From the NCBI RefSeq assembly GCF_010550675.1, contig NZ_JAAGOA010000007.1, positions 245,671 through 309,670 of the forward strand: a stretch of 64,000 bases of DNA. Direction: 5' to 3'. How positions within the stretch are numbered: the first letter of the stretch is position 1; each line of letters begins with the position of its first letter. Positions 43,118 through 50,636 of this stretch are shown here, piece by piece. Made by a program: the position numbers and the translations under genes. Source of the stretch: Phytoactinopolyspora halotolerans. Its GTDB lineage: Bacteria > Actinomycetota > Actinomycetes > Jiangellales > Jiangellaceae. The notes under the pieces were generated by a model. It saw only the letters and a list, made by a program, of their open reading frames with translations, ran no database searches and was not told the DNA's origin.

Positions 43118-44190
43118 GCGGGCCTCCCGAACAAGCCGTAGGGCCGCACCGCCAGCACCATCGCCAGCAGGGCGAACGTCACGATGATCGCGTAGAACGA
43201 GTACTGGCTGGGCAGGTATGCGGGTGCGAAGGCCACCACCGTGCCATACAGCAGCGAGCCGGCGACCGCGCCCTTGATCGACCCCAGCCCGCCGATGATG
43301 ACGACGACCAGGGCGTTCAGCAGCCAGTCCCCGTCCGTGCCGGGGGCGACGCCGGCGAACGACGCCCCGAGCACGCCGCCCAGTCCGGCCAGGAACGACC
43401 CGACGAAGAACGTCACCGCGAAGACCCGTTTGATGTTGATGCCGAGCCCGCGCACCATCTGCCGGTCGTCCACCCCGGCACGGATCACCATGCCCAGGCT
43501 CGTCTTGTTCAGCCAGAGCCACAGCAGCACACCGACCAGCACGGCGACACCCAGCATGAACACCCGGGTCAGCGCGTAGCGCTCACCCATGATCGTGAAG
43601 AAGTGCGTCACCGCGCCCGGCCACACCATCCGCCCGGCCAGACCGCCGAACTCGCGCAGCATCTGGTCGGCGAGCACGACCGTGATGGCCAGTGTGATCA
43701 ACGCTTGACGCAGCTCCTGGCCCTCGTTCCACTGCAGGAACACCTGTTGGATCACCAGGCCCAGCACGGCGGCGACGGTCGCGCCCACCAGCATCGGCAC
43801 CACCCAGTCGAGCAGGCCGACGTCGCTGGCGTCGATGTTGCGGCTCCGGCCGACCATGGCCTCCTGAACCCGGATGGCGACGTAAGCGGCCAGCAGGAAC
43901 AGCGATCCGTGCGCCATGTTGACTGTACGCATCAGGCCGAAGATCAGCGTGAACCCGGACGCGGCGACGAAGAGCAGGCCGGCGAAGGTGACCGCGTCGA
44001 GCAAGGTCACCACGAAGTTCCCCGGGTCGGTGACCGCAGCACCGGCCGGAGTGCCGTCCGCGAGGAACGCCACCCAGACCGCCGCGGCCACCGCCGCCGC
44101 GGCCACCGCCCACGCCGGAAGCCGGCGCAGCTCCGCTCGGCGCCGTCTGGTGGTGGGTCCCGCTGACGCCCGTTGCAGTGTCGCCGTCAT
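43114..44190 (-). CDS. Liv-type ABC permease (LivH-like)
   Basis: A 358-residue membrane subunit. A basic tail (TTRRRRAELRRLPAW) and an extra helix precede the LivH core, which shows FGLMRTVNMAHGSLFLLAAYVA, MVIRAGVDDRQMVRGLGINIKRVFAVTFFVGSFLAGLGG as landmark blocks and then GLGSIKGAVAGSLLYG. Its ATG overlaps the stop of a 13-codon leader ORF with a strong ribosome site, while its own upstream sequence has only a weak GAGAG, so its translation may depend on the leader. Confidence 0.92.
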   Translation of the reverse strand: MTATLQRASAGPTTRRRRAELRRLPAWAVAAAAVAAAVWVAFLADGTPAGAAVTDPGNFVVTLLDAVTFAGLLFVAASGFTLIFGLMRTVNMAHGSLFLLAAYVAIRVQEAMVGRSRNIDASDVGLLDWVVPMLVGATVAAVLGLVIQQVFLQWNEGQELRQALITLAITVVLADQMLREFGGLAGRMVWPGAVTHFFTIMGERYALTRVFMLGVAVLVGVLLWLWLNKTSLGMVIRAGVDDRQMVRGLGINIKRVFAVTFFVGSFLAGLGGVLGASFAGVAPGTDGDWLLNALVVVIIGGLGSIKGAVAGSLLYGTVVAFAPAYLPSQYSFYAIIVTFALLAMVLAVRPYGLFGRPA

Positions 44191-44228
44191 CGGGCTCTCG
44201 CGTGCTGATCGATCTGGGTAAGCGTCAT
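44187..44228 (-). CDS. 13-codon leader ORF coupled to livH
   Basis: A short ORF encoding MTLTQIDQHARAR. It has a strong GGGAGGA ribosome site 5 bases before its ATG, better than that of livH, and its TGA overlaps the livH ATG (CGATGACGG). The arrangement is that of a translational-coupling leader that delivers ribosomes to livH. The peptide is too short for homology and may have no function of its own. Confidence 0.45.
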   Translation of the reverse strand: MTLTQIDQHARAR

Positions 44229-44382
44229 CGATTCCTCCCAGTCTTCGGCGCCGAGAGTCGGCGCGCGTATCTGCTCAGGGCGCGCTACGCGGGCAGGAGT
44301 GCGTAGGCAGGGCCGCGCAAGAGCGGCTTCAGCAGGGTTTGCGGTTTTCGGGTGTGCGGAACCACCGCGCGGGCGATCGGCG

Positions 44383-45495
44383 TCAGCCGGCCGGCGCGGT
44401 GTAATCCGGAATCGTCACCCGTGCCCCGTCGTTCATCGCCGACTCGTGGGCGCAGATGCCGACCGACGTCCAGTTGGCCGCGGTCACGTGGTCGATCGCG
44501 GGGGCACGATCCTCGACGATGCTGCGGACGAACTCGTGGGCCAAGTGCGGATGTGAGCCGCCGTGCCCGCCTCCTTGGATGAAGGAGAGATGCTCGTTCT
44601 CGTCGTCGTAGACGCCGCGGGTGGTGAACGGCGCGATCTCGGCAGGCAGCCGGTCCGCGAAATCCGGGATCTCGACGTTCTTGGGCACCTCGCCGACGTG
44701 CAACACGTGGCCCGACCCCTGAGTCTGCTCCCATTCGAACGTCGCGCGGTCGCCGAACACGGTGAAACTCTCGACATATTCATGCGCCGTCTCGAACAAC
44801 GAGCGCGCGATCTCCGCCCCGACGGGTGAATCGGCCAGCGTGAGCAGCGCACTCTCCACGGCGAACGGCGATCCGTACTTGCCGGCCAGGTCCGGCGCGA
44901 TGCGGCCGGAACCGATGCAGACGACGCTCTCGGCCAGCGACCCGGCGAGCGTCAGCACCGGGCTCACGGCGTGCGTCGCGTAGTGCATGGGCGGGAGCCC
45001 TTCCCAATAGCCCGGCCAGCCCGCCATCTCCTGGTAGTGCGCTCCGCGGAGGAATTGAATCCGGCCGATCGTGCCGTTGTGCACCAGATCTTGGACGTGG
45101 AGAAACTCGCGCGAGTAGACGACGGTCTCCATCATCATGTATTTCTTGCCGGATTCACCGACCGCATCCACGATGGCTCGGCACTCGTCGAGCGTGGTGG
45201 CCATCGGCACCGTGCACGCGACATGTTTACCCGCACGCAAAGCGGCAATCGTATGCTCAGCGTGATCCGGAATAGGCGTGTTGATATGGACAGCGTCGAT
45301 CTGCGGATCCTGCAGCATCGCGTCGTAGCTCGTGTACCGACCGGATATCTCGAATTGATCGGCGAGTTTGTTCAACGCGGCCTCGGAACGTTGGCACACA
45401 GCCACCAGTTCCGCGTCAGGATGGGCCTGATAGATGGGGATGAACTCGGCTCCGAATCCCAGTCCGGCAATTGCCATCCGTACTTTGTGAGTCAT
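44383..45495 (-). CDS. Gfo/Idh/MocA-family oxidoreductase with altered EKP motif
   Basis: A 370-residue NAD(P)-binding sugar dehydrogenase-like protein. The Rossmann motif is AIAGLGFGAEF. In place of the catalytic EKP motif it has CTVPMATTLDE (residues about 95-105), so the usual Lys is missing; this occurs in some subgroups, whose chemistry may differ. The C-terminal domain has HYATHAVSPVLTLAG and later EFVRSIVEDRAP. The ATG follows AGGAGGT. It is divergent from the XylR-type regulator and probably its target; 192 bases separate it from livH downstream, which may be the same transcript. Confidence 0.9.
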   Translation of the reverse strand: MTHKVRMAIAGLGFGAEFIPIYQAHPDAELVAVCQRSEAALNKLADQFEISGRYTSYDAMLQDPQIDAVHINTPIPDHAEHTIAALRAGKHVACTVPMATTLDECRAIVDAVGESGKKYMMMETVVYSREFLHVQDLVHNGTIGRIQFLRGAHYQEMAGWPGYWEGLPPMHYATHAVSPVLTLAGSLAESVVCIGSGRIAPDLAGKYGSPFAVESALLTLADSPVGAEIARSLFETAHEYVESFTVFGDRATFEWEQTQGSGHVLHVGEVPKNVEIPDFADRLPAEIAPFTTRGVYDDENEHLSFIQGGGHGGSHPHLAHEFVRSIVEDRAPAIDHVTAANWTSVGICAHESAMNDGARVTIPDYTAPAG

Positions 45496-45571
45496 CGTTG
45501 ACCTCCTGTGTTGCCTGACAGGCTACGGAGGGCGAACCAGGACAAACCATGCGAGATCCAGCATCATAGGT

Positions 45572-45577
45572 TAGATT
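45572..45577 (+). promoter_or_regulatory. -10 element placed for a leaderless XylR-type mRNA
   Basis: TAGATT (45572-45577) fits the TANNNT -10 consensus and ends 6 bases before the ATG at 45584. No ribosome-binding site is visible between it and the start codon. Transcription from it would begin at or next to the A of ATG, as in leaderless actinobacterial mRNAs. Confidence 0.45.
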
Positions 45578-45583
45578 CTTTAC

Positions 45584-46762
45584 ATGGCTCCCGGACCGAC
45601 TCGTCACGTTGCCTTGCTGGTCGAGACGTCGAACGCGTACGCACGCGGCGTGCTGGTCGGCGTGAAGAAGTACGTCGAAGCGCACCCGCACTGGTCGATG
45701 TATCTGGCCGAGCACAGCCGCCACGAAACCGATTTCTCCTGGCTCGAAGGGTGGCACGGCGACGGGGTGCTGGCGCGTATCGAGAACGCGGAGACCGCAC
45801 AATTCATCCGGAAACTCGGCCTTCCGACCGTCGATCTCAGCGCCGCCCGGCTCGTGCCCGAATTGCCGGGTGCGGAAACGGACGACAACACGATCGCCCG
45901 GTGGGCGGTCGAACATTTCGCCGAGCGCGGACTGCGCCATTTCGCATTCTGCGGAGACGAACGATTCGGCTGGTCGCTCATGCGCGGTGCATGGTTCAAC
46001 GAGCATGTACGCAAGCTCGGTTCGACTCCGCTCGAATTCCGCATGAAGCCGTCCGGAATGCGCGCAGCCGACCGGGAACTCCTGGCCGAATGGCTCACCG
46101 GACTACCCAAACCGGTAGGTGTGCTCGCGTGTTACGACATCGCCGGCCAGGAGGTGCTGGAGGCTTGCAAGATCGCCGAGCTGCCCGTGCCGGACTCGGT
46201 CGCCGTCATCGGGGTCGATAACGACGAATTCATCGGCAACCTCACATCTCCCCCTCTGTCCAGCATCGAGCCGGACACCACCAGGACGGGGTACCTCGCC
46301 GCGGAGCTTCTCGACCAGATGATGGACGGCGAGGCCCTGGAACCCGGCCTGCGCCTGATCGAGCCACTCCGGCTCGTCACCCGGCAGTCGTCCGACATCC
46401 TCGCCGTCGACGACCCGTTCGTCTCCAGCGCGCTGCGCTTCATCCGCGATCGTTCCGATCAGAGCATCAGCGTCGCCGCCGTGCTCCGGCATGTCGGGCT
46501 CTCCCGGCGCGCACTCGACTATCGCTTCATGCAGACCCTGGGGCGCACCGTCCACGGCGAGATCCTGCGTATCCGGATGGGCCACGTCGCCGAGTTGCTC
46601 TCGTCCACCGACTGGACGCTCCAGCAGATCGCGGACCGGCTCGGCTTCAGCCACTCGGAGTACATGAGCGTCGCGTTCAAGAAGTACACCGGCAAGTCAC
46701 CGGGCCAATACCGGAAGGCCGTGAGCGGATCGGTAGCGCGCCAGTCGTTCCACCGAGAGTGA
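45584..46762 (+). CDS. XylR-type AraC-family regulator
   Basis: A 392-residue regulator with two parts. Residues 1-270 are a periplasmic-binding-protein-like sensor, opening RHVALLVETSNAYARGVLVGVKKY as in the xylose regulator XylR, with VAVIGVDNDEFIGNLTSPPLSSIEPDT near its end. Residues about 285-385 are an AraC double helix-turn-helix (SVAAVLRHVGLSRRALDYRF and LQQIADRLGFSHSEYMSVAFKKYTGKSPGQYR). It is divergent from the Gfo/Idh gene and probably activates it and perhaps the Liv-type operon in response to a sugar. A -10 element at 45572 suggests a leaderless mRNA. Confidence 0.92.
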   Translation: MAPGPTRHVALLVETSNAYARGVLVGVKKYVEAHPHWSMYLAEHSRHETDFSWLEGWHGDGVLARIENAETAQFIRKLGLPTVDLSAARLVPELPGAETDDNTIARWAVEHFAERGLRHFAFCGDERFGWSLMRGAWFNEHVRKLGSTPLEFRMKPSGMRAADRELLAEWLTGLPKPVGVLACYDIAGQEVLEACKIAELPVPDSVAVIGVDNDEFIGNLTSPPLSSIEPDTTRTGYLAAELLDQMMDGEALEPGLRLIEPLRLVTRQSSDILAVDDPFVSSALRFIRDRSDQSISVAAVLRHVGLSRRALDYRFMQTLGRTVHGEILRIRMGHVAELLSSTDWTLQQIADRLGFSHSEYMSVAFKKYTGKSPGQYRKAVSGSVARQSFHRE

Positions 46763-46820
46763 CATCCCGCGCACCCTCTCGCGTCGGCGTGTTTTTTGCG
46801 CCGGGTTGTCGCACGCGAAC

Positions 46821-46860
46821 ACAAGTGGCCTTAAGTACAAACGCTCACTTGTGCTATAGT
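46821..46860 (+). promoter_or_regulatory. Inverted repeat and -10 element before the ArsR gene
   Basis: ACAAGTG (46821-46827) and CACTTGT (46846-46852) form a 7-bp inverted repeat just upstream of a -10 TATAGT (46855-46860), 30 bases before the ArsR-family ATG. ArsR proteins commonly bind such dyads in their own promoter. No good -35 is visible. Confidence 0.5.
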
Positions 46861-46889
46861 CGGAGTCGCTATCTCGCCCAGGAGGTGTC

Positions 46890-47234
46890 ATGACCGCCGA
46901 CCCCGCTGAAGACCTCGCTCTCGACCAGGCATTACACGCGCTGGCGGATGCGAATCGACGCGCCATCCTGGCGGCCGTGCGCTCCGGCCCACGATCAGTC
47001 GGCCAGATCGCCGACGAGGTCGGCCTGTCGCAGCAGACGGCTTCGCACCACCTCCGGGTGCTGCGAACCGCCGGGCTTGCCACCGGCACCAAGGTCGGCA
47101 CCCGTCATCTGTTCGCCGTGAACACCGACGGGCTGGCGGCCGTCCGGGCCTACCTCGACGATTTCTGGCCGACCACGCTGGCGGCGCTCAAGGCCGCCGT
47201 CGAGTCGAGGAACACGGACGACCACGATGGCTGA
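46890..47234 (+). CDS. ArsR-family transcriptional regulator
   Basis: A 114-residue winged-helix regulator: ALADANRRAILAAVRSGPRSVGQIADEVGLSQQTASHHLRVLRTAGL carries the helix-turn-helix and is followed by a wing GTRHLFAVNTDGL. No Cys metal site is present, so this is not a metal sensor but belongs to the ArsR group that pairs with SRPBCC proteins. An AGGAGG ribosome site precedes the ATG. Its stop overlaps the start of the SRPBCC gene by 8 bases. Confidence 0.92.
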   Translation: MTADPAEDLALDQALHALADANRRAILAAVRSGPRSVGQIADEVGLSQQTASHHLRVLRTAGLATGTKVGTRHLFAVNTDGLAAVRAYLDDFWPTTLAALKAAVESRNTDDHDG

Positions 47235-47709
47235 GTACACGACGTCGATCGAGATCGACGCGGCACCCGAGGAGGTCTTCGACTTCCTGGTCACGGACGC
47301 CGGGATGACCGCGTGGATGGGGCAACACGCGTCGCTGGACGCGCGCCCCGGCGGCGATTTCGCCGTCGACATCGCCGGCTACGCCGTCCGGGGCCAGTAC
47401 GTGCAGGTGGACCGGCCGCGTCGGGTGGTCGTCTCCTGGGGTGTGGCGGGCAGCCCCGACCTGCCGCCAGGCACGTCGCAGGTGGAGTTCACCCTCACAC
47501 CCACCGCCGGCGGCACCCGCGTCGATCTCACCCACTCCGGCCTGCCGGATGACCAGCTCGCCGGCCACGCCGACGGGTGGACGCACTTCCTGCCCCGGCT
47601 GCGCGTCGTCGCACTCGGCGGTGACGCCGGCGACGACGACTGGACACCGCTCGACACCCGAACCACCGGAACCACCGGAACCGACCCTCGCGAAGGAGCC
47701 ACACCGTGA
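47227..47709 (+). CDS. SRPBCC/AHSA1-family protein
   Basis: A 160-residue protein of the START-like SRPBCC fold (activator of Hsp90 ATPase 1-like). It opens YTTSIEIDAAPEEVFDFLVTD and ends with GWTHFLPRLRVVALGGD, the family's C-terminal helix. These proteins bind hydrophobic ligands in a deep pocket; the ligand is unknown. The gene is co-translated with arsR (8-base overlap) and overlaps the SnoaL-like gene by 4 bases. The C-terminal tail has a short TTGTTGT-type repeat. Confidence 0.88.
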   Translation: MAEYTTSIEIDAAPEEVFDFLVTDAGMTAWMGQHASLDARPGGDFAVDIAGYAVRGQYVQVDRPRRVVVSWGVAGSPDLPPGTSQVEFTLTPTAGGTRVDLTHSGLPDDQLAGHADGWTHFLPRLRVVALGGDAGDDDWTPLDTRTTGTTGTDPREGATP

Positions 47710-48074
47710 CACAGACGACCGACGCCACCGCCCTCGACACCGTCCTGGCCTACCACCAGGCGTGGACGAGCGGCGATATCGACCGGGCCATGACCATGGT
47801 GGCCGACGACATCGTCTGCCGCGCGCCCGGGGAGGAGCTGAACGGCAAGGAAGCGTACCGGGACTACCTGGCTGCCTTCGCGCCGATGCTGACCGGACTC
47901 ACCGATGTGGGGAATCTCGCCGACGGTGACCATGTGGCGCTGTTCTACTATCCGCACACGGCCGTGACCAGCACAGCAGCGGCCGCCGAGCACTTCACCG
48001 TACGAGACGACCTGATCACCGAGAGCGTGCTCGTCTTCGATCGGCTGTCGTTCGCCCCGCCGAACCAGCGGTGA
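47706..48074 (+). CDS. SnoaL-like / NTF2-fold protein
   Basis: A 122-residue protein of the SnoaL-like polyketide-cyclase family: VLAYHQAWTSGDIDRAMTMVADDIVCRAPGEELNGKEAYRDYLAAFAPML is the typical helical half, followed by a beta sheet (HVALFYYPHT). The ATG-equivalent start is a GTG overlapping the SRPBCC stop. Small hydrophobic ligands are usual; the substrate is not predictable. Third gene of the ArsR operon. Confidence 0.85.
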   Translation: MTQTTDATALDTVLAYHQAWTSGDIDRAMTMVADDIVCRAPGEELNGKEAYRDYLAAFAPMLTGLTDVGNLADGDHVALFYYPHTAVTSTAAAAEHFTVRDDLITESVLVFDRLSFAPPNQR

Positions 48075-48087
48075 CGGGCAAGCCATC

Positions 48088-48435
48088 ATGACCTCCGACC
48101 ATGCGCCGTTGGTCGACCGGATCCGAGCGGCCTTGGAAGACGAGCCGTCCACCCGCGAGGTGCGGATGTTCGACAGCCTCGCCTTCATGGTCCACGAGCA
48201 GATGCTCGTCGCCGCAGGCAAGGACGACGACCTGCTCGTCCGCATCGATCCGGGGCGCCACCGCGAGTTACTCGCGCGTCCCGGAGCGCAGCAGGCAGAG
48301 ATGGGCACCGGCCGGCCGATGGGGCCGAGCTGGATACGTGTCGGCCGGGAGGCGATCGCCGCCGACGCCGACCTCTCCTTCTGGATCGACGTCGCGTGGG
48401 ATTACCACACCCACACGCGAAAGGCCTCCTCATGA
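48088..48435 (+). CDS. TfoX/Sxy N-terminal-domain protein
   Basis: A 115-residue protein of the TfoX_N family: DRIRAALEDEPSTREVRMFDSLAFMVHEQMLVAAGKDDDLLVRIDP is the signature region, with KDDDLLVR typical of actinobacterial members. The C-terminal TfoX domain is absent, as is normal for these short versions. It is not evidence for competence in this organism. It follows the SnoaL-like gene by 13 bases and its stop overlaps the start codon of the broken DUF2461 gene. Confidence 0.86.
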   Translation: MTSDHAPLVDRIRAALEDEPSTREVRMFDSLAFMVHEQMLVAAGKDDDLLVRIDPGRHRELLARPGAQQAEMGTGRPMGPSWIRVGREAIAADADLSFWIDVAWDYHTHTRKASS

Positions 48436-48714
48436 GGGCCTTCGAGGGCTTCCCTCCAGAGCTGTTCGCCTTCTTCGCAGGCCTTCGTGACGACAACTCC
48501 AAGGCCTATTGGAGTGCCAACCGAACGGCCTGGGAACAGCACGTCCGCGCACCCATGCTGGCGCTCCTGGACGAGCTCTCCGTCGAACGACCTTCACATA
48601 TCGGCGACGGAGATGGTCACCGGCTATGGGGCGATGGCCATGGCCAGGAACCAGCTCCGGCGTTTCCGGGAAGCGATCGACGACGACGTGAGCGGTGCCG
48701 AGTTCGAGAAGTAG
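48432..48714 (+). pseudogene. Broken DUF2461 gene (internal deletion with frame change)
   Basis: The first 50 codons match the N-terminus of DUF2461 (FEGFPPELFAFFAGLRDDNSKAYW, then VRAPMLALLDELS). After about 48581-48590 that frame turns to unrelated sequence. The +1 frame then continues with a later DUF2461 segment (LHISATEMVTGYGAMAMARNQL, then RRFREAIDDDVSGAEFEK) and stops at 48714. The intervening central region of the family (about 50-60 residues with the RPYRDVRFSKDKSPYK-type motif) and the C-terminal half are missing. Intact members are about 210-230 residues. The start is coupled to the TfoX gene (ATGA overlap). Confidence 0.8.
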
Positions 48715-48733
48715 CTGGACTGAACTCAGCGGC

Positions 48734-49792
48734 TCACGTACCCGCCCGCTCTGAGTCGGCCACGAGCGCATCGCGGACCGTCTCCAGCAGGTCTTTGTGC
48801 TCGTCGACGAAGTCTCTCTCATGCTCGTAGACGACCCTCTCGAAGGTCTCTTGATAGTGCTGAGTGCGGCATTCGTGATCGGCTACCGCGATCTCGACCT
48901 CGAACTCCCGCATCTCGCTCAGATCGCTCGGGGCGACATCCACGGGCTCCTGACCTTCGGCATTTCCGGTCGTTTCGTCCCATCGGTTCATCACTGTCAC
49001 TTGTCCATCACCGATGTCGGCGAGACCCGCAAAGCCTCGATCATGCATGCACGTCGACCAGTTCTTGGTTGCTCCAGCGATGCGCCCGTCGTACTGTATC
49101 TGACCTTGCAGAACACTGAGTTCTTCTTCGAGCAGGCCGCGGTCCAGCGTGGAGAGTTCGGGATTGCGCTCACGCGCGATCTGCTCCAGGGCCTCACCGG
49201 AGCAGCCGGTGTCGAGCGCGGCGTCATCCCCGCCGGTCTCATCTGCTCCGTTTCCGCCGCCATAGAGAGCGGTGTCGTATGCGTGCCGTTCGGCACCCGA
49301 CATCCGCTCTCGGATCAGCAGATTGGGGTTGGGCTCCGCACGTCCGTCGTGATCGATCGTAGAAATCCCATAGCCGTACTGCGCAGCGAATTCATCCGCA
49401 GGAAGCGCATACGCCTCACGTATCGAATCATCCAGATCATCTACGGTCGGCACCCACACCACATATTCGAACCCCGCCTCGGTCATGCAGCCGGCCGTGA
49501 GCTCTTGGTACCGCTGAGCGCGGTCGGGATCTCCCCAGTCGGGCAATCCACCCGAGTCATCCGCGCCACCGAGGCTTATCGCCATTCCATTATCGAATGA
49601 CACAGCACCCTCGCCCAGATACTCATCGAGAGGACTCATCTCAGGGCGGTCAGGTTCAGCCGATCCCTGTGTCGGTGGCGCTGGCGACGTCCGGTCCTGC
49701 ACTCCCGCATCGCCCGGCTCCGCAGCACAGCCACCTACCACAGCAATGGCCGCCGCTGCAGAGCCCACCGTAGTCTGAAATATCCGGTTCAT
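48734..49792 (-). CDS. Putative lipoprotein of unknown function
   Basis: A 352-residue exported protein with no family I recognise. The signal ends in VVGGC, a lipobox with Cys22, followed by a Pro/Gln/Ser-rich linker. The mature part is acidic and includes several Cys (TAGCMTEAGFEYV, TGCSGEALEQI, STCMHDRGFAG, ADHECRTQHY), suggesting one or two disulfides. The pattern C-M-x-x-x-G-[FY] occurs twice, as in other actinobacterial surface lipoproteins. ATG 49792 follows GGGAG; a GTG at 49807 is possible. It is monocistronic. GC content appears lower than in its neighbours. Confidence 0.75.
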   Translation of the reverse strand: MNRIFQTTVGSAAAAIAVVGGCAAEPGDAGVQDRTSPAPPTQGSAEPDRPEMSPLDEYLGEGAVSFDNGMAISLGGADDSGGLPDWGDPDRAQRYQELTAGCMTEAGFEYVVWVPTVDDLDDSIREAYALPADEFAAQYGYGISTIDHDGRAEPNPNLLIRERMSGAERHAYDTALYGGGNGADETGGDDAALDTGCSGEALEQIARERNPELSTLDRGLLEEELSVLQGQIQYDGRIAGATKNWSTCMHDRGFAGLADIGDGQVTVMNRWDETTGNAEGQEPVDVAPSDLSEMREFEVEIAVADHECRTQHYQETFERVVYEHERDFVDEHKDLLETVRDALVADSERAGT

Positions 49793-49949
49793 CCGTCTAG
49801 CTCCCACCCTCCGTGCGTGTGCGATGAGACCGTCGCGAAAGTATAGGCGAGGGCTTGGAACCAGTCCGTATAAGCAGATTGCGCACCGATGAGTTTCGTG
49901 CGCGTGGCTGGTCTAGTCTTCAACACCCACGGATGAAAGGCATGGCACT

Positions 49950-50534
49950 ATGCGGAAACTGGTCTACGGCATGAACGTGACTCTGGACGGCTACATCGCC
50001 GCACCGGGCGACGACATCGGCTGGAGTGCGGGAGACGGACCGGACTCGTCGCCGAGCGACGAGCTGTTCCAGTGGTGGCTCGACCAGGAGGTGGGGATCG
50101 ACGTGATGCTGTACGGGCGGAAGCTGTGGGAGGCGATGAGTTCCCATTGGCCGACCGGCGACCAGCAACCCGGCGCTACTCCGGCGGAGATCGAGTTCGC
50201 GCGGAACTGGCGGGACACACCGAAGGTGGTGTTCTCCTCGACGATAGACAAGGTCGATTGGAACGCCCGTCTGGTCACCGGTGACGCGGTCGCGGAGATC
50301 ACTCGGCTCAAGGCCGAGGACGGCGGACCGATGAGGGTCGGTGGCGCAACGCTCGCTGCGGCGGCCGTGCGTGCCGGGCTGGTCGACGAGTACGAGATCG
50401 TCACCCATCCGGTGCTGGTGGGCGGCGGCACACCTTTCTTCAATGCGCTGGACGGCTGGGTGAACCTGGCCTTGGTCGAGACGCGGACCTTTCCCGGCGG
50501 CGTGATCATGACCAGGTACGAAACGAGGCGCTGA
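49950..50534 (+). CDS. Dihydrofolate-reductase-like (RibD C-terminal) protein
   Basis: A 194-residue reductase-like protein of the RibD_C/DHFR superfamily: MRKLVYGMNVTLDGYIAAPG at the N-terminus, VMLYGRKLWEAMSSHW, VVFSSTIDKVDW, and the NADPH-binding MRVGGATLAAAAVRAGLVDEYEI with HPVLVGGGTPFF. This common actinobacterial group is annotated as dihydrofolate reductase family protein, but a real DHFR role is unproven. It stands alone with a 157-base upstream gap. Confidence 0.9.
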   Translation: MRKLVYGMNVTLDGYIAAPGDDIGWSAGDGPDSSPSDELFQWWLDQEVGIDVMLYGRKLWEAMSSHWPTGDQQPGATPAEIEFARNWRDTPKVVFSSTIDKVDWNARLVTGDAVAEITRLKAEDGGPMRVGGATLAAAAVRAGLVDEYEIVTHPVLVGGGTPFFNALDGWVNLALVETRTFPGGVIMTRYETRR

Positions 50535-50636
50535 GCGCCATTCCTTCGCGGGGAGCGCCGCCCGGCGTCACGCTGTCCAGCGGACATTCACCACGACTGC
50601 CCGAAGCGGCACGACGGCCCCGGCGACGGTCGAAGA

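Noticed and set aside
48088..48435. Evidence of natural competence from the TfoX-like gene
   Set aside because: Short TfoX_N proteins are widespread in actinobacteria and no com genes are nearby.
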